Notes: generated from the letters alone by a model not told the origin. DNA of 34,650 bases from an uncultured Bacilli bacterium (GCA_910586865.1 CAJUIY010000015.1:1-34650); one strand, 5' to 3'; counted from the first letter of the stretch, positions 7,307 through 15,835 are shown. Numbers and translations: made by a program.

Positions 7307-8065
7307 TTATCTTCTTTTTCTCCTTTGAATCTGATAAGTAATAAAAAGTAACATTCTATCAGAAAGGAATCTTGAAAAGAACTTAGCAAATTTCATCTTT
7401 GTTCCAGGAATAATTAGCATTTTTCTTTTTTCTACCATTTGATCAATGGCATATCTTGCCACAAATTTACTAGATAATGGCTTAATACTAAAGCTAACTC
7501 CTGCGACATTATTAAAGTTTGTTTCCACAGGACCAGGACATAATACGGATACTAAAACATTACTCTTTTTTCTTTTTAATTCATAAGAGATTGCTTCTGT
7601 TAAGCTATAGATATAGGACTTTGTTGCATAATAAACGCTCATTAATGGACCACCAGGCATAAAACCAGCCGAAGAAGATACATTTAATATATAACCAAAA
7701 TCTTTTTTTACCATATTTTTTAATGCGTATTTGGTCAACATATGAACGGCTTTCAAATTGGTGTTAATCATTTCAATATCTTTGGATAATTCCGTGTCGC
7801 TAAATGCACCAAAATCTCCAAATCCAGCGTTATTAATTAACATATCAATCTGTTCATTTTTTATTAGAACACATAGTTCTTTTAATTTTTGTTCATTGCT
7901 TAAGTCCATCACAATAATGGTTGTCTTTGTCGCCAACTTTTCTTGAATAATTTCTAATCTTTCTTTGTTTCTTGCAACTAATATCAACTCATACTTCTTA
8001 CTAGCAAGATATTTGGCAAATTCTAAACCGATACCGCTAGAAGCTCCTGTTATTAATGCTTTCAT
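7307..8065 (-). CDS. Short-chain dehydrogenase/reductase (SDR)
   Basis: Classical SDR (252 aa) acting on an unknown carbonyl or alcohol substrate with NAD(P). Seen motifs: cofactor-binding TGASSGIG (residues 7-14), NNAG at 78-81, the catalytic Ser around 131-132, and YxxxK as Tyr146/Lys149. Arg32 after the second strand hints at NADP preference. The C-terminus is basic (RRKRR), perhaps membrane-associated. The start was set at the ATG at 8065, eight bases after AGAGG, rather than an upstream GTG that overlaps that site. It is the first gene of an SDR-EcfA1-like-EcfA2-like-truA unit with a promoter in the U-tract of the rplQ terminator. An SDR at this place is not part of the usual Bacillota order. 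Confidence 0.88.
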   Translation of the reverse strand: MKALITGASSGIGLEFAKYLASKKYELILVARNKERLEIIQEKLATKTTIIVMDLSNEQKLKELCVLIKNEQIDMLINNAGFGDFGAFSDTELSKDIEMINTNLKAVHMLTKYALKNMVKKDFGYILNVSSSAGFMPGGPLMSVYYATKSYIYSLTEAISYELKRKKSNVLVSVLCPGPVETNFNNVAGVSFSIKPLSSKFVARYAIDQMVEKRKMLIIPGTKMKFAKFFSRFLSDRMLLFITYQIQRRKRR

Positions 8066-8085
8066 CCTGGCCACCTCTCTAATTT

Positions 8086-8091
8086 ATTATA
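8086..8091 (-). promoter_or_regulatory. -10 element of probable SDR-truA promoter
   Basis: A perfect minus-strand TATAAT lies 20 bases before the SDR start. The 17 bases upstream are almost all T and no good -35 is visible (TGTCTT), so the promoter would sit within and just after the U-tract of the rplQ terminator. Readthrough from the r-protein operon is the alternative. Confidence 0.4.
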
Positions 8092-8100
8092 GCAAAAAAA

Positions 8101-8125
8101 CAAAAAAAAAGACAGATATTCTGCC
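8101..8125 (-). terminator. Terminator of the S10-spc-alpha operon
   Basis: On the minus strand GGCAGA pairs with TCTGTC (one G-U) across a 3-base loop, followed by nine T and then a second run of T. It begins 8 bases after the rplQ stop and closes the 14-kb r-protein operon. Confidence 0.85.
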
Positions 8126-8133
8126 TCATTTAT

Positions 8134-8496
8134 TTAAGATGCTACCTTTTCACTATCCATTAATTTCAATAGAACCATTAAAGACCCATCTCCACGTCTT
8201 TCATCTAGCTTTAATATTTGTGTATACCCACCATTACGACTTTCATATCGTGGTGCTAACTCGTTGAAGATTTTATCCACAACAATCTTATCATTATGTA
8301 AGAAAGCTAATGCCTTACGGCGAGCTACTAAGTCTCCTCTTTTTCCATAAGTAATCATTTTGTCAACGAATTTTCTTACTTCTTTTGCTCTCGTATCAGT
8401 TGTTGTAATGCTTCCATTCATAATCACTTGTTTCGTTAATGTAGCTAGCATACTTCTTCTGTGTTTATTCGTACGACCTAATTTTCTATATGCCAT
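8134..8496 (-). CDS. rplQ: 50S ribosomal protein L17
   Basis: L17 of 120 aa. The N-terminal block MAYRKLGRTNKHRRSML and the later KRGDLVARRKALAF segment are diagnostic. The short C-terminal part ends in a divergent MDSEKVAS tail. As usual it follows rpoA (17 bases apart) as the last gene of the alpha operon, directly before the terminator. Confidence 0.97.
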   Translation of the reverse strand: MAYRKLGRTNKHRRSMLATLTKQVIMNGSITTTDTRAKEVRKFVDKMITYGKRGDLVARRKALAFLHNDKIVVDKIFNELAPRYESRNGGYTQILKLDERRGDGSLMVLLKLMDSEKVAS

Positions 8497-8513
8497 TGTT
8501 ATTCCTCCTTATA

Positions 8514-9464
8514 CTAATCATCATCACGTAATACTAGACCCATTTCTCTAATTTTATCTAAGACTTCTTTTAGAGACTTTTTACCCAAATTACGTATTTT
8601 CATCATATCATTTTCACTCTTATTAACAAGATCTTGTAAAGTATGAATCCCTGCTCTTTTTAAACAGTTATATGCTCTTACAGAAAAGTCTAAATCTTCA
8701 ATTGATGTCTCCAATGCTTTTACTGTAGGATCTTCTGTTTTTTCAATCATCATTCCTGTTGCATCTGCAATAGAAGATAAGTCGGTAAGAATATTAAAAT
8801 GTTCAATTAATATTCTAGATGCTAAAGCAATTGCTTCTTCTGGTTTAATGGATCCGTTTGTCCATACATTCATAATCAATTTATCATAACTCTCATCTTG
8901 TCCAACACGAGCATTTCCAACTTCATAAGATACTCGCTCAACAGGAGAATAAATGGAATCAATTGCAATAACACCTTTTTTCTTTAAGTCATATAATCTT
9001 TTATTTTCCTCGCTCTTAACATATCCACGGCCATTGGTAACTGTCATTTCCATGTTAAGGCTACCACCCTTAGCAAGTGTTGCAATTACTTTATCTTTGT
9101 TAATTACCTCAATATCTGCATCACATTCGATATCACCAGCAGTAACTTCTCCTTCTTTTGATACATTGATTCGAACAATTTTTTCTTCGTTTGAGTGATT
9201 TTTAAATACAACACCCTTTAAATTTAAGATGATAGTAGTGACATCTTCATAAACACCTTCTATTGTTTGAAATTCATGAAGAACTCCATCTATTTTAATA
9301 CTACTTATGGCACTTCCTGGAAGTGATGATAACATAACACGTCTTAATGCATTTCCTAATGTAGTACCAAATCCTCTTTCTAATGGTTCAAGTTCAAACT
9401 TACCATAGAAATTACTTTCTATCGAATCTGTTATTTTATATATTGGTTTTTCAAATTGTAACAT
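8514..9464 (-). CDS. rpoA: DNA-directed RNA polymerase subunit alpha
   Basis: Complete alpha subunit (316 aa). The N-terminal dimerisation and assembly domain shows LEPLERGFGTTLGNALRR near residues 25-42 and the SIKIDGVLHEF block. The alphaCTD, starting around residue 245, has the helix-hairpin-helix segment LKRAGIHTLQDLVNKSENDMMKIRNLGKKS used for UP-element DNA and activator contacts, including Spo0A-type regulators in Bacillota. It lies between rpsK and rplQ in the standard alpha operon order. Confidence 0.98.
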   Translation of the reverse strand: MLQFEKPIYKITDSIESNFYGKFELEPLERGFGTTLGNALRRVMLSSLPGSAISSIKIDGVLHEFQTIEGVYEDVTTIILNLKGVVFKNHSNEEKIVRINVSKEGEVTAGDIECDADIEVINKDKVIATLAKGGSLNMEMTVTNGRGYVKSEENKRLYDLKKKGVIAIDSIYSPVERVSYEVGNARVGQDESYDKLIMNVWTNGSIKPEEAIALASRILIEHFNILTDLSSIADATGMMIEKTEDPTVKALETSIEDLDFSVRAYNCLKRAGIHTLQDLVNKSENDMMKIRNLGKKSLKEVLDKIREMGLVLRDDD

Positions 9465-9485
9465 AAAAAACTAACCTCCCTTAAA

Positions 9486-9869
9486 TTATCCACGTGGTCT
9501 CTTTGGTGGACGACAACCATTGTGTGGTATTGGTGTAACATCATTAATTGCTGTTACTTCAAGACCAGCTGTTTGAAGAGAACGAATTGCTGTTTCACGA
9601 CCTGGACCTAATCCTTTTACGTATACTTCTACTTTACGCATTCCCATATCATAAGCAGCTTTTCCTGCTGCCTCTGCAGCCATTCCAGCAGCAAATGGTG
9701 TTGATTTTTTACTACCTTTAAATCCTAAAGCTCCACTAGATGCCCAACTAATTGCATTACCTTCTTTATCTGTAATGGTTGTAATCGTATTATTAAATGT
9801 TGAATGGATATGAGCAACACCCTCTGGGACATTCTTCTTTACTTTTTTCTTTCTTGTCTTATAAGCCAT
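9486..9869 (-). CDS. rpsK: 30S ribosomal protein S11
   Basis: S11 of 127 aa, a platform protein of the small subunit near the E-site mRNA path. It shows the early GVAHIHSTFNNTI block, the GFKGSKKSTPFAA segment and the conserved C-terminus HNGCRPPKRPRG. It follows rpsM after 34 bases, with AAAGGAGG as ribosome binding site. Confidence 0.97.
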   Translation of the reverse strand: MAYKTRKKKVKKNVPEGVAHIHSTFNNTITTITDKEGNAISWASSGALGFKGSKKSTPFAAGMAAEAAGKAAYDMGMRKVEVYVKGLGPGRETAIRSLQTAGLEVTAINDVTPIPHNGCRPPKRPRG

Positions 9870-9903
9870 AATTCTAACCTCCTTTAATATTAATAGTTAA
9901 TGA

Positions 9904-10272
9904 TTATACCTTTTTCTTATTTGCTACTGTTTTTCCTCTACCCTTACGAGTTCTAGCATTACGTCTTGTACTTTGACCTCTAACTGGTAATCCTTTTTTA
10001 TGTCTACTACCCTCATAAGAATTAATTTCCATTTTGGTTTTGATATTCATATTTACTTCACGGCGTAAATCACCTTCGGTTAAATATTTATTAATTTCAT
10101 CACGAATTTTAATTAATTCTTCTTGAGAAAGATCTCCAGCTTTTCTAGTAGCTTCAATACCTGCATCTTTACAGATTTTACTTGCAAGACTTCTTCCAAT
10201 TCCATAAATATATGTTAAAGAAATAGCAATATGTTTATCATTTGGAATATCTACACCTTTAATACGTGCCAT
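9904..10272 (-). CDS. rpsM: 30S ribosomal protein S13
   Basis: S13 (122 aa), located in the head of the small subunit where it contacts P-site tRNA and the B1 bridges to the large subunit. The N-terminal ARIKGVDIPNDKHI block, the helix-two-turn-helix YIYGIGRSLASKIC and the basic tail RGQSTRRNARTRKGRGKTVANKKK are all present. Gene order rpmJ-rpsM-rpsK-rpoA is standard. Confidence 0.97.
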   Translation of the reverse strand: MARIKGVDIPNDKHIAISLTYIYGIGRSLASKICKDAGIEATRKAGDLSQEELIKIRDEINKYLTEGDLRREVNMNIKTKMEINSYEGSRHKKGLPVRGQSTRRNARTRKGRGKTVANKKKV

Positions 10273-10291
10273 CTAACACACCTCCTATAAA

Positions 10292-10405
10292 TTATCCTTG
10301 CCTTTGTTTATGTTTTGGGTTTTTACAGATAACCCTTATTTTACCTTTACGTTTAATCACTTTACATTTTTCACAAATTGGTTTCACTGATGCTCTTACT
10401 TTCAT
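10292..10405 (-). CDS. rpmJ: 50S ribosomal protein L36, zinc-binding form
   Basis: A 37-residue L36, found by translating the gap between infA and rpsM. The sequence starts MKVRASVKPICEKCKVIK and ends NPKHKQRQG. It has the Cys11-x2-Cys14 pair, Cys27 and His32 of the zinc-containing (C+) form, which zinc-starved bacteria can replace with a zinc-free paralog. The start codon ATG at 10405 follows AAAGGAAGG. The 13-base gap to infA and 19-base gap to rpsM fit an operon. Confidence 0.96.
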   Translation of the reverse strand: MKVRASVKPICEKCKVIKRKGKIRVICKNPKHKQRQG

Positions 10406-10418
10406 ATTATCCTTCCTT

Positions 10419-10634
10419 TCATTTACGATAGGTAATACGCCCACGTGTTAAATCATATGGTGATAATTCTATCGTTACAGTATCCCCTGCTAAGATACGA
10501 ATATAGTGCATTCGTATTTTACCAGAAACGTGGGCCTCTATAATGTGTCCATTTTCAAGTTGAACTTTGAATTTACCACCAGGTATAATTTCAAGTACTT
10601 TACCTTCTACTTCAATTGTATCTTCTTTAGCCAT
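10419..10634 (-). CDS. infA: Translation initiation factor IF-1
   Basis: IF-1 (71 aa), a single OB-fold that occupies the A site during initiation with IF-2 and IF-3. Diagnostic blocks are MAKEDTIEVEGKVLE, the GHIIEAHVSGKIRMHYIRI centre and the C-terminal DLTRGRITYRK. Its start codon lies 8 bases inside the 3' end of map, a typical coupled arrangement, and its GGAGAG ribosome binding site lies within map. Confidence 0.97.
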   Translation of the reverse strand: MAKEDTIEVEGKVLEIIPGGKFKVQLENGHIIEAHVSGKIRMHYIRILAGDTVTIELSPYDLTRGRITYRK

Positions 10635-11385
10635 CTTTCCACTCTCCTGTCAAGATTTCATAACCATCTTCCGTCACAACAACGGTATGCTCAAAATGAG
10701 CTGCTGGATGGTGATCTTTTGTTACCACGGTCCAATCATCATCTAATATTTCCACTCTTGGACTCTTTGCCGTTAACATCGGTTCTACTGCAATAACCAT
10801 ACCTTTTTGTAACTTAATCCCGGTATGTTTTAGTCCATAGTTTGGAACATCCGGATCTTCATGTAAATTAGTACCAATTCCATGTCCACATAATTCCTTC
10901 ACTACGCCTAATTGTTTGTCTTTTGCAAAACTTCCAATAGCAGAACCAATATCTCCAATTCGATTTCCTGGTTTTACTTCAGAAAGTCCTACATATAATG
11001 CTTCTTCTGTGTATTTCATTAAGTGCTTTTTTTCCTCATCGATTTCTCCAACTGGATATGACCAAGCAGAATCTCCATGGTACCCTTTATAACAAGCACA
11101 AATATCTAATGTTACGATATCTCCTTCTTGTAATTTTCTACTTCCTGCAATACCATGAACAACCTCATCATTTATAGATATACAAATAGCTGCTGGATAG
11201 CCTTGGTATCCTTTACAAGAAGGAATTGCATCTAAACTTCTGATATAGCTATCTGCTAAATCATCAATTTCTTTCGTTGTTATACCAGGCTTTATAAATG
11301 GTTTTAAATATTGATGCGTTTTATAAACAATATTACCAGCAATTCGCATTAGTTCAATTTCTCTATTACTTTTTATAGTAATCAT
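10627..11385 (-). CDS. map: Methionine aminopeptidase, type I
   Basis: Type I enzyme (252 aa) that removes the initiator Met from nascent proteins. All five metal ligands are visible: Asp94, Asp105, His168, Glu201 and Glu232, plus the catalytic His77 in EVVHGI. There is no N-terminal zinc-finger extension. It overlaps adk at its start by 4 bases and infA at its end, so adk, map and infA are translated as a tightly coupled set. Position between adk and infA is the usual Bacillota arrangement. Confidence 0.97.
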   Translation of the reverse strand: MITIKSNREIELMRIAGNIVYKTHQYLKPFIKPGITTKEIDDLADSYIRSLDAIPSCKGYQGYPAAICISINDEVVHGIAGSRKLQEGDIVTLDICACYKGYHGDSAWSYPVGEIDEEKKHLMKYTEEALYVGLSEVKPGNRIGDIGSAIGSFAKDKQLGVVKELCGHGIGTNLHEDPDVPNYGLKHTGIKLQKGMVIAVEPMLTAKSPRVEILDDDWTVVTKDHHPAAHFEHTVVVTEDGYEILTGEWKDG

Positions 11386-12047
11386 TTTGTCCCATCCTTA
11401 CTAATAATATCATTAATTTGTTTAAATACCTCGTCTCTAGGATTATTACCATCTATTTCATGTAAGACACCTAGCTTCTTATAATGTTCTACAATGGGTG
11501 TTACTTTTTCTAAATAGAGACGATATCGATTTTCAAAAGCTTCTAAGTTATCATCATTTCTTTGAAATAACTTCCCACCACATTCATCACAAATCGAATC
11601 GACTTGAGGAGCAGCATCTTCACTATTTAAGTTATAAACAGCATCACAATCTTCACATACTCTTCTTCCAAGAACTCTTTTTTCTAGTAATTTTTTATCA
11701 ATGTTAATTAAGAATACATTTCCGATATCATACTTTAACTTTTTTAATATCGAATCATACCTTACTGCTTGTTCTATATTTCTTGGAAAACCATCAATAA
11801 TAAATCCATTTTTACAATCGTCTTTTGCCAGTCTTTTTTCAATTAATTGATCTGTAATTTCATCTTTTACTAATTCTCCATTTGATAATGTTTCTTTGAC
11901 ATATTGTCCTAGTTCATTATTCTCCATAGCGATATCTCTTAAAATATCACCTGTTGAAATATGGGGAATATGATATTTCGAAACAATTAAATCTGCTTGT
12001 GTTCCTTTTCCTGCCGCTGGTGGAGCAATAAACATAATATTTTTCAT
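11382..12047 (-). CDS. adk: Adenylate kinase
   Basis: Long-form adenylate kinase (221 aa), interconverting ATP + AMP and 2 ADP. The LID domain has a four-Cys zinc site (Cys131, Cys134, Cys153, Cys156), the form typical of Gram-positive bacteria. The NMP-binding STGDILR (31-37) and DGFPRN (85-90) blocks are present. The P-loop reads APPAAGKGTQ (8-17); the first Gly of the usual GPPGAGKGTQ is Ala8 and the Gly before AGK is Ala11, while GKGT is kept. It overlaps secY by 4 bases at its start and map by 4 bases at its end. Confidence 0.96.
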   Translation of the reverse strand: MKNIMFIAPPAAGKGTQADLIVSKYHIPHISTGDILRDIAMENNELGQYVKETLSNGELVKDEITDQLIEKRLAKDDCKNGFIIDGFPRNIEQAVRYDSILKKLKYDIGNVFLINIDKKLLEKRVLGRRVCEDCDAVYNLNSEDAAPQVDSICDECGGKLFQRNDDNLEAFENRYRLYLEKVTPIVEHYKKLGVLHEIDGNNPRDEVFKQINDIISKDGTK

Positions 12048-13315
12048 CGCCTACTATATCCTCTTTTGTATCCTCTAGCAAGTAAGCTACCTTCTAATTG
12101 TTTATAGGTTTCCAGTGCAACTCCCACCACAATTAGTAATCCGGTACCACCAATTGATACTGTTGTTGGAAGAGAAGTGAAATTAGAAAATAGAATTGGT
12201 ATTCCTGCTATGATAACTAGGAATAATGCACCTAAGACAGTAAGTCTAGATAAAATTTTACTTAAATATTTCTTCGTTTCTTCTCCTGGTCTCACTCCTG
12301 GAATGTAACCACCATTTTCTTGTAAGTTCTTAGCAAACTCCTCTGGCTTTACTTGAATAAATGTATAAAAATATGCAAATGCAAATATTAATAATACATA
12401 AAGAATAAATCCAACTGGTGTTTGATAAGTCAAATACTTGGAAACAATCATAGAGAATGTCTCATTATTGATAACCCTTGCTATAATTCCTGGTATCGAA
12501 ATTAAACTAGAGGCAAAGATTACCGGAATTACTCCTGCTGTATTCACTTTTATTGGCATAAAAGATTGTCCTGCTTTCCCATAAGCTGATGTTGACTTAT
12601 TCGCATATTGTATCGGAACTCTTCTTTCTGATTCTTGAACATATATCATCCCAATAATAATAGCGAAATAAACCACTACAAACAAGATAAATTTTGTTAT
12701 CCCAAGTGCTGTTAGTTGAACAGTATCGAAATTAACCAAACTTTGAAATGCCGTTGCAAACATCTGAGGAAGCGTTGCAATGATACCTGCCATAATGATC
12801 AGACTGGTACCATTTCCAATCCCTTTTTGAGTAATTTGATCTCCTAACCATAATAAGAAGGCTGTTCCAGCAGTTAATACGGTTGAAATATACAAATACT
12901 CCATAGGGTCTCCACTTTTTCCTATAAATGCAAAGGCAAAAGCATACCCTTCAATAAAGGAGAAAGCAATACCTACATATCTTGTGATTTGATTAAGCTT
13001 TTGACGTCCTGTTGGCCCTTGTTTGCTTAATTCTGTAAAATACGGAATAATATCCATTTGTAATAACTGCATAATGATAGAAGCAGTTATATATGGCATA
13101 ACACCTAAAGCAAAAATTGAAAAGTTTTTCAAAGCTCCTCCACCCATTGTATTAAGAAGTTCTAAGAAACCAAGATTATTTCCCAAATCATTCGTTCCTG
13201 GTACTCGAATCGAAATACCTAATATAAAAATCATTAATGCAACGAGAGTAAAATAAATTCTATGACGTAAGTCTTTATTCGTTGGAGCAAATAATTGCTT
13301 CATGGTTTTAAACAT
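12044..13315 (-). CDS. secY: Preprotein translocase subunit SecY
   Basis: SecY (423 aa), the channel-forming subunit of the Sec translocon, with ten predicted membrane segments. Recognisable parts include the plug and TM2 region with GGGALKNFSIFALGVMPYI, the cytosolic loop QGPTGRQKLNQ, the ESERRVPIQYAN motif in the SecA/ribosome-contact loop, and the C-terminal GYKRGYSRR. It follows rplO by a single base and overlaps adk by 4 bases, so it is expected to be made in step with the ribosomal proteins. Confidence 0.98.
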   Translation of the reverse strand: MFKTMKQLFAPTNKDLRHRIYFTLVALMIFILGISIRVPGTNDLGNNLGFLELLNTMGGGALKNFSIFALGVMPYITASIIMQLLQMDIIPYFTELSKQGPTGRQKLNQITRYVGIAFSFIEGYAFAFAFIGKSGDPMEYLYISTVLTAGTAFLLWLGDQITQKGIGNGTSLIIMAGIIATLPQMFATAFQSLVNFDTVQLTALGITKFILFVVVYFAIIIGMIYVQESERRVPIQYANKSTSAYGKAGQSFMPIKVNTAGVIPVIFASSLISIPGIIARVINNETFSMIVSKYLTYQTPVGFILYVLLIFAFAYFYTFIQVKPEEFAKNLQENGGYIPGVRPGEETKKYLSKILSRLTVLGALFLVIIAGIPILFSNFTSLPTTVSIGGTGLLIVVGVALETYKQLEGSLLARGYKRGYSRR

Positions 13316-13316
13316 C

Positions 13317-13760
13317 TTAGATCACCTCAGCTTTACTTCCTGATTCTTTGATCTTTTCTAATGCAGTAGTTGAAAATTTATTTGCTTGAATAGTAAGCTT
13401 CTTTTCTAAATTCCCATTACCAAGTATTTTAATTCCTTTTAATTGTTTTTTTATGATTCCAGTTTCTTTTAATAACGCTGGTGTTACTACTGTACCATTT
13501 TCAAATCTATTTAAATCAGAAACATTAATGACTGCATATTCTGTTTTAAATAAGTAGTTTGAAAATCCTCTTTTTGGTATTCTCCTATATAATGGTAATT
13601 GTCCACCTTCAAATACCGGATTAATACTTCCTCCACTACGTGATTTTTGTCCCTTTTGCCCACGACCACAAGTCTTTCCTAATCCACTTCCTGGTCCTCT
13701 ACCGTCACGTTTTTTTCTTTGTTTAGCACCGATATTTTTTTCTAATTCATGTAACTTCAT
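13317..13760 (-). CDS. rplO: 50S ribosomal protein L15
   Basis: L15 (147 aa). The Gly/Arg-rich N-terminal tail (GRGPGSGLGKTCGRGQKGQKSR near residues 21-42) threads into 23S rRNA, and the C-terminal globular part includes PLYRRIPKRGF. It abuts rpsE with a 1-base overlap of stop and start codons. In most bacteria rpmD (L30) lies between these two genes; there is no room for it here. Confidence 0.97.
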   Translation of the reverse strand: MKLHELEKNIGAKQRKKRDGRGPGSGLGKTCGRGQKGQKSRSGGSINPVFEGGQLPLYRRIPKRGFSNYLFKTEYAVINVSDLNRFENGTVVTPALLKETGIIKKQLKGIKILGNGNLEKKLTIQANKFSTTALEKIKESGSKAEVI

Positions 13761-14269
13761 TATCCTAATATCTCCTCTACTGTTTTTCCACGTAACGCAG
13801 CTACTTCTTCTGGTGTTTTAATTGATGTTAATGCATTCATTGCTGCTCTAGCCATATTTAATTTCGTTCTTGCTCCAAGGGACTTTGAAACAATATCACG
13901 AATTCCTGCTAATTCAAGTACTGCACGAACAGAACCACCTGCAATTACTCCAGTACCAGCAGCAGCAGGTTTTACCATCACTCTAGCAGCTCCAGCAGTA
14001 CCAATTGCCTCATGAGCAATGGTTCTACCATCTATTAGTGGAATTCTAACTAAATTCTTATTGGCATCTTGAATTGCTTTTTTGATTGCGTCAGGCACTT
14101 CATTTGCTTTACCAATACCTAGCCCAACACGACCTTTACGATCACCAACAACAACAATTGCTGAAAATCTTCTTTGACGTCCACCCTTAGTAACTTTTAC
14201 AACACTTTTAATGTCAATTACTATTTCTTCTAGGGTCTTGTCTTTATTTTCTTGTGCTTTCTTTTGCAT
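13760..14269 (-). CDS. rpsE: 30S ribosomal protein S5
   Basis: S5 (169 aa), which shapes the decoding centre and the mRNA entry channel. The N-terminal dsRNA-binding-like domain has VTKGGRQRRFSAIVVVGDRKGRVG near residues 29-52, the loop in which spectinomycin-resistance and ram mutations fall in other species. The C-terminal domain has GTGVIAGGSVRAVLELAGI. The start is the ATG at 14269, preceded by AGGAGGG. It lies 12 bases after rplR. Confidence 0.97.
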   Translation of the reverse strand: MQKKAQENKDKTLEEIVIDIKSVVKVTKGGRQRRFSAIVVVGDRKGRVGLGIGKANEVPDAIKKAIQDANKNLVRIPLIDGRTIAHEAIGTAGAARVMVKPAAAGTGVIAGGSVRAVLELAGIRDIVSKSLGARTKLNMARAAMNALTSIKTPEEVAALRGKTVEEILG

Positions 14270-14281
14270 AATACCCTCCTA

Positions 14282-14644
14282 TTAGAATTCTAATCCATTT
14301 TCACGTGCAGCATCTGCTAATGCTTGAACACGACCATGATAAAGATATCCACCTCTATCAAATACTACCTTTTTAATTTTTGCTTTTGAAGCACGTTTTG
14401 CAATCGCTTCTCCAACAACTTTAGCTGCTTCCATATTCTTCTTATTTTTAAGCTTTAACTCTTTATCAAAAGAGGAAGCAGAACAAAGAGTAGTTTTTGC
14501 CTCGTCATCTATTATCTGTGCATAAATTCCTGTATTAGAACGAAAAACACATAATCTAGGTATTTCTGCTGTACCACTGATTCCAGAACGAATTCTTTCA
14601 TGACGTACAACACGCATACTATTACGAGATTGTTTTTTAATCAT
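14282..14644 (-). CDS. rplR: 50S ribosomal protein L18
   Basis: L18 (120 aa), a 5S rRNA-binding protein. It shows the basic N-terminus, PRLCVFRSNTGIYAQIIDD in the middle, and the conserved C-terminal FDRGGYLYHGRVQALADAARENGLEF. It is placed normally between rplF and rpsE, with a 27-base gap from rplF. Confidence 0.97.
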   Translation of the reverse strand: MIKKQSRNSMRVVRHERIRSGISGTAEIPRLCVFRSNTGIYAQIIDDEAKTTLCSASSFDKELKLKNKKNMEAAKVVGEAIAKRASKAKIKKVVFDRGGYLYHGRVQALADAARENGLEF

Positions 14645-14671
14645 ATTTTATTCTCCCTTCTTTCTACTTAA

Positions 14672-15202
14672 CTAAGCAGCTTTTTTTCCTTCTTTACGAA
14701 TAATATGTTCGTCTTTATAGCGAATTCCTTTCCCTTTGTAAGGTTCTGGTTTTCTAACTTTTCTAATATTAGCAGAGAATTCTCCAACTAATACTTTATC
14801 AATTCCTGATACCTTGATTTCGGTATTACTAATTGCTTCTACCGTTAATCCAGCAGGAATTTCTAATTCTACTGGATGAGAATATCCAGCATTAATTACT
14901 AATTTTTTTCCTTGTACATTAAAACGATATCCAACACCTACAATTTCAAGTGATTTTTCATAACCTTTCGTTACTCCAATAATCATATTTGAAATTAGGG
15001 AGTTCATAGTTCCATGCATAGCTTTTGCAGCATCGTTTTTACGTTCTAATGTAATTTCATTGTTTTCTTGTTTCATCGAAATATCTTTTAACATTTCTTG
15101 TTTTAATTCTCCCTTAGGTCCTTTTACAACAACAACATTATTTTCTTCTGTTACGGTAACACCTTCAGGGATTACGATGATACGCTTTCCAATACGACTC
15201 AT
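14672..15202 (-). CDS. rplF: 50S ribosomal protein L6
   Basis: L6 (176 aa) with two related RNA-binding domains. The start MSRIGKRIIVIPEGV, the mid block GYEKSLEIVGVGYRF and the C-terminal signature PEPYKGKGIRYKDEHIIRKEGKKA are present. It sits near the L7/L12 stalk base and sarcin-ricin loop in known ribosomes. The ribosome binding site is AAGGAGGTG, with a 26-base gap from rpsH. Confidence 0.97.
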   Translation of the reverse strand: MSRIGKRIIVIPEGVTVTEENNVVVVKGPKGELKQEMLKDISMKQENNEITLERKNDAAKAMHGTMNSLISNMIIGVTKGYEKSLEIVGVGYRFNVQGKKLVINAGYSHPVELEIPAGLTVEAISNTEIKVSGIDKVLVGEFSANIRKVRKPEPYKGKGIRYKDEHIIRKEGKKAA

Positions 15203-15228
15203 CTTGACACCTCCTTATATTTTTCTTA

Positions 15229-15630
15229 TTACCAAATATAAGCTAGAACTTCCCCACCTATATTTTGCTTACGAGCTTCTTTATCCGTCATTATTCCTTT
15301 TGAAGTAGAAATAATTGCGATTCCTAAACCATTAAGTACTTTAGGAATATCCTCATTCTTAGCATATACACGAAGCCCTGGTTTTGAAATTCTCTTAAGT
15401 CCTGTGATAACTCTTTCGCGTTTTTCTGTATATTTTAATGTTAATACAAGAGTACCTTGAACATCATCATTTACTAATTTATAATCTTTAATAAATCCTT
15501 CTTCTTTTAAAATACGTGCAATCTCACCTTTAATCTTTGAAGCAGGAACTTTTACCTCTTCATAACGCATTTGATTTGCATTACGAATCCGTGTTAACAT
15601 ATCTGCAATTGTATCTGTTACTACTGCCAT
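15229..15630 (-). CDS. rpsH: 30S ribosomal protein S8
   Basis: S8 (133 aa), an early-binding 16S rRNA protein; in E. coli it is the translational repressor of the spc operon, but whether that applies here is unknown. Start VTDTIADMLTRIRNANQ, middle KRISKPGLRVYAKNEDIPKVLNGLG and C-terminal GIMTDKEARKQNIGGEVLAYIW are diagnostic. It lies 19 bases after rpsN. Confidence 0.97.
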   Translation of the reverse strand: MAVVTDTIADMLTRIRNANQMRYEEVKVPASKIKGEIARILKEEGFIKDYKLVNDDVQGTLVLTLKYTEKRERVITGLKRISKPGLRVYAKNEDIPKVLNGLGIAIISTSKGIMTDKEARKQNIGGEVLAYIW

Positions 15631-15649
15631 AATTCTTCCTCCCTTCCAA

Positions 15650-15835
15650 TTACCAGCTTGATTTTTTTATTCCTGGTATTTGTCCTTTATAAGCTAATTC
15701 ACGAAAACATATACGGCATACACCAAATTTACTCATAACAGCATGTGGTCTACCACATCTAGAGCATCTTGTATATTCACGTACTTTGAATTTTTGTGGT
15801 CTATTAGCTTTCACAATCATACTTTTCTTTGCCAT
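15650..15835 (-). CDS. rpsN: 30S ribosomal protein S14, zinc-binding short type
   Basis: A 61-residue S14 of the short zinc (type Z) form, starting MAKKSMIVKANRPQKFK. Four Cys residues form two CxxC pairs, CSRC and CRIC, 12 residues apart. The frame stays open upstream, but the ATG at 15835 is chosen because GGAGGG lies six to seven bases ahead and the protein then matches the family length. It lies between rplE and rpsH as usual. Confidence 0.96.
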   Translation of the reverse strand: MAKKSMIVKANRPQKFKVREYTRCSRCGRPHAVMSKFGVCRICFRELAYKGQIPGIKKSSW

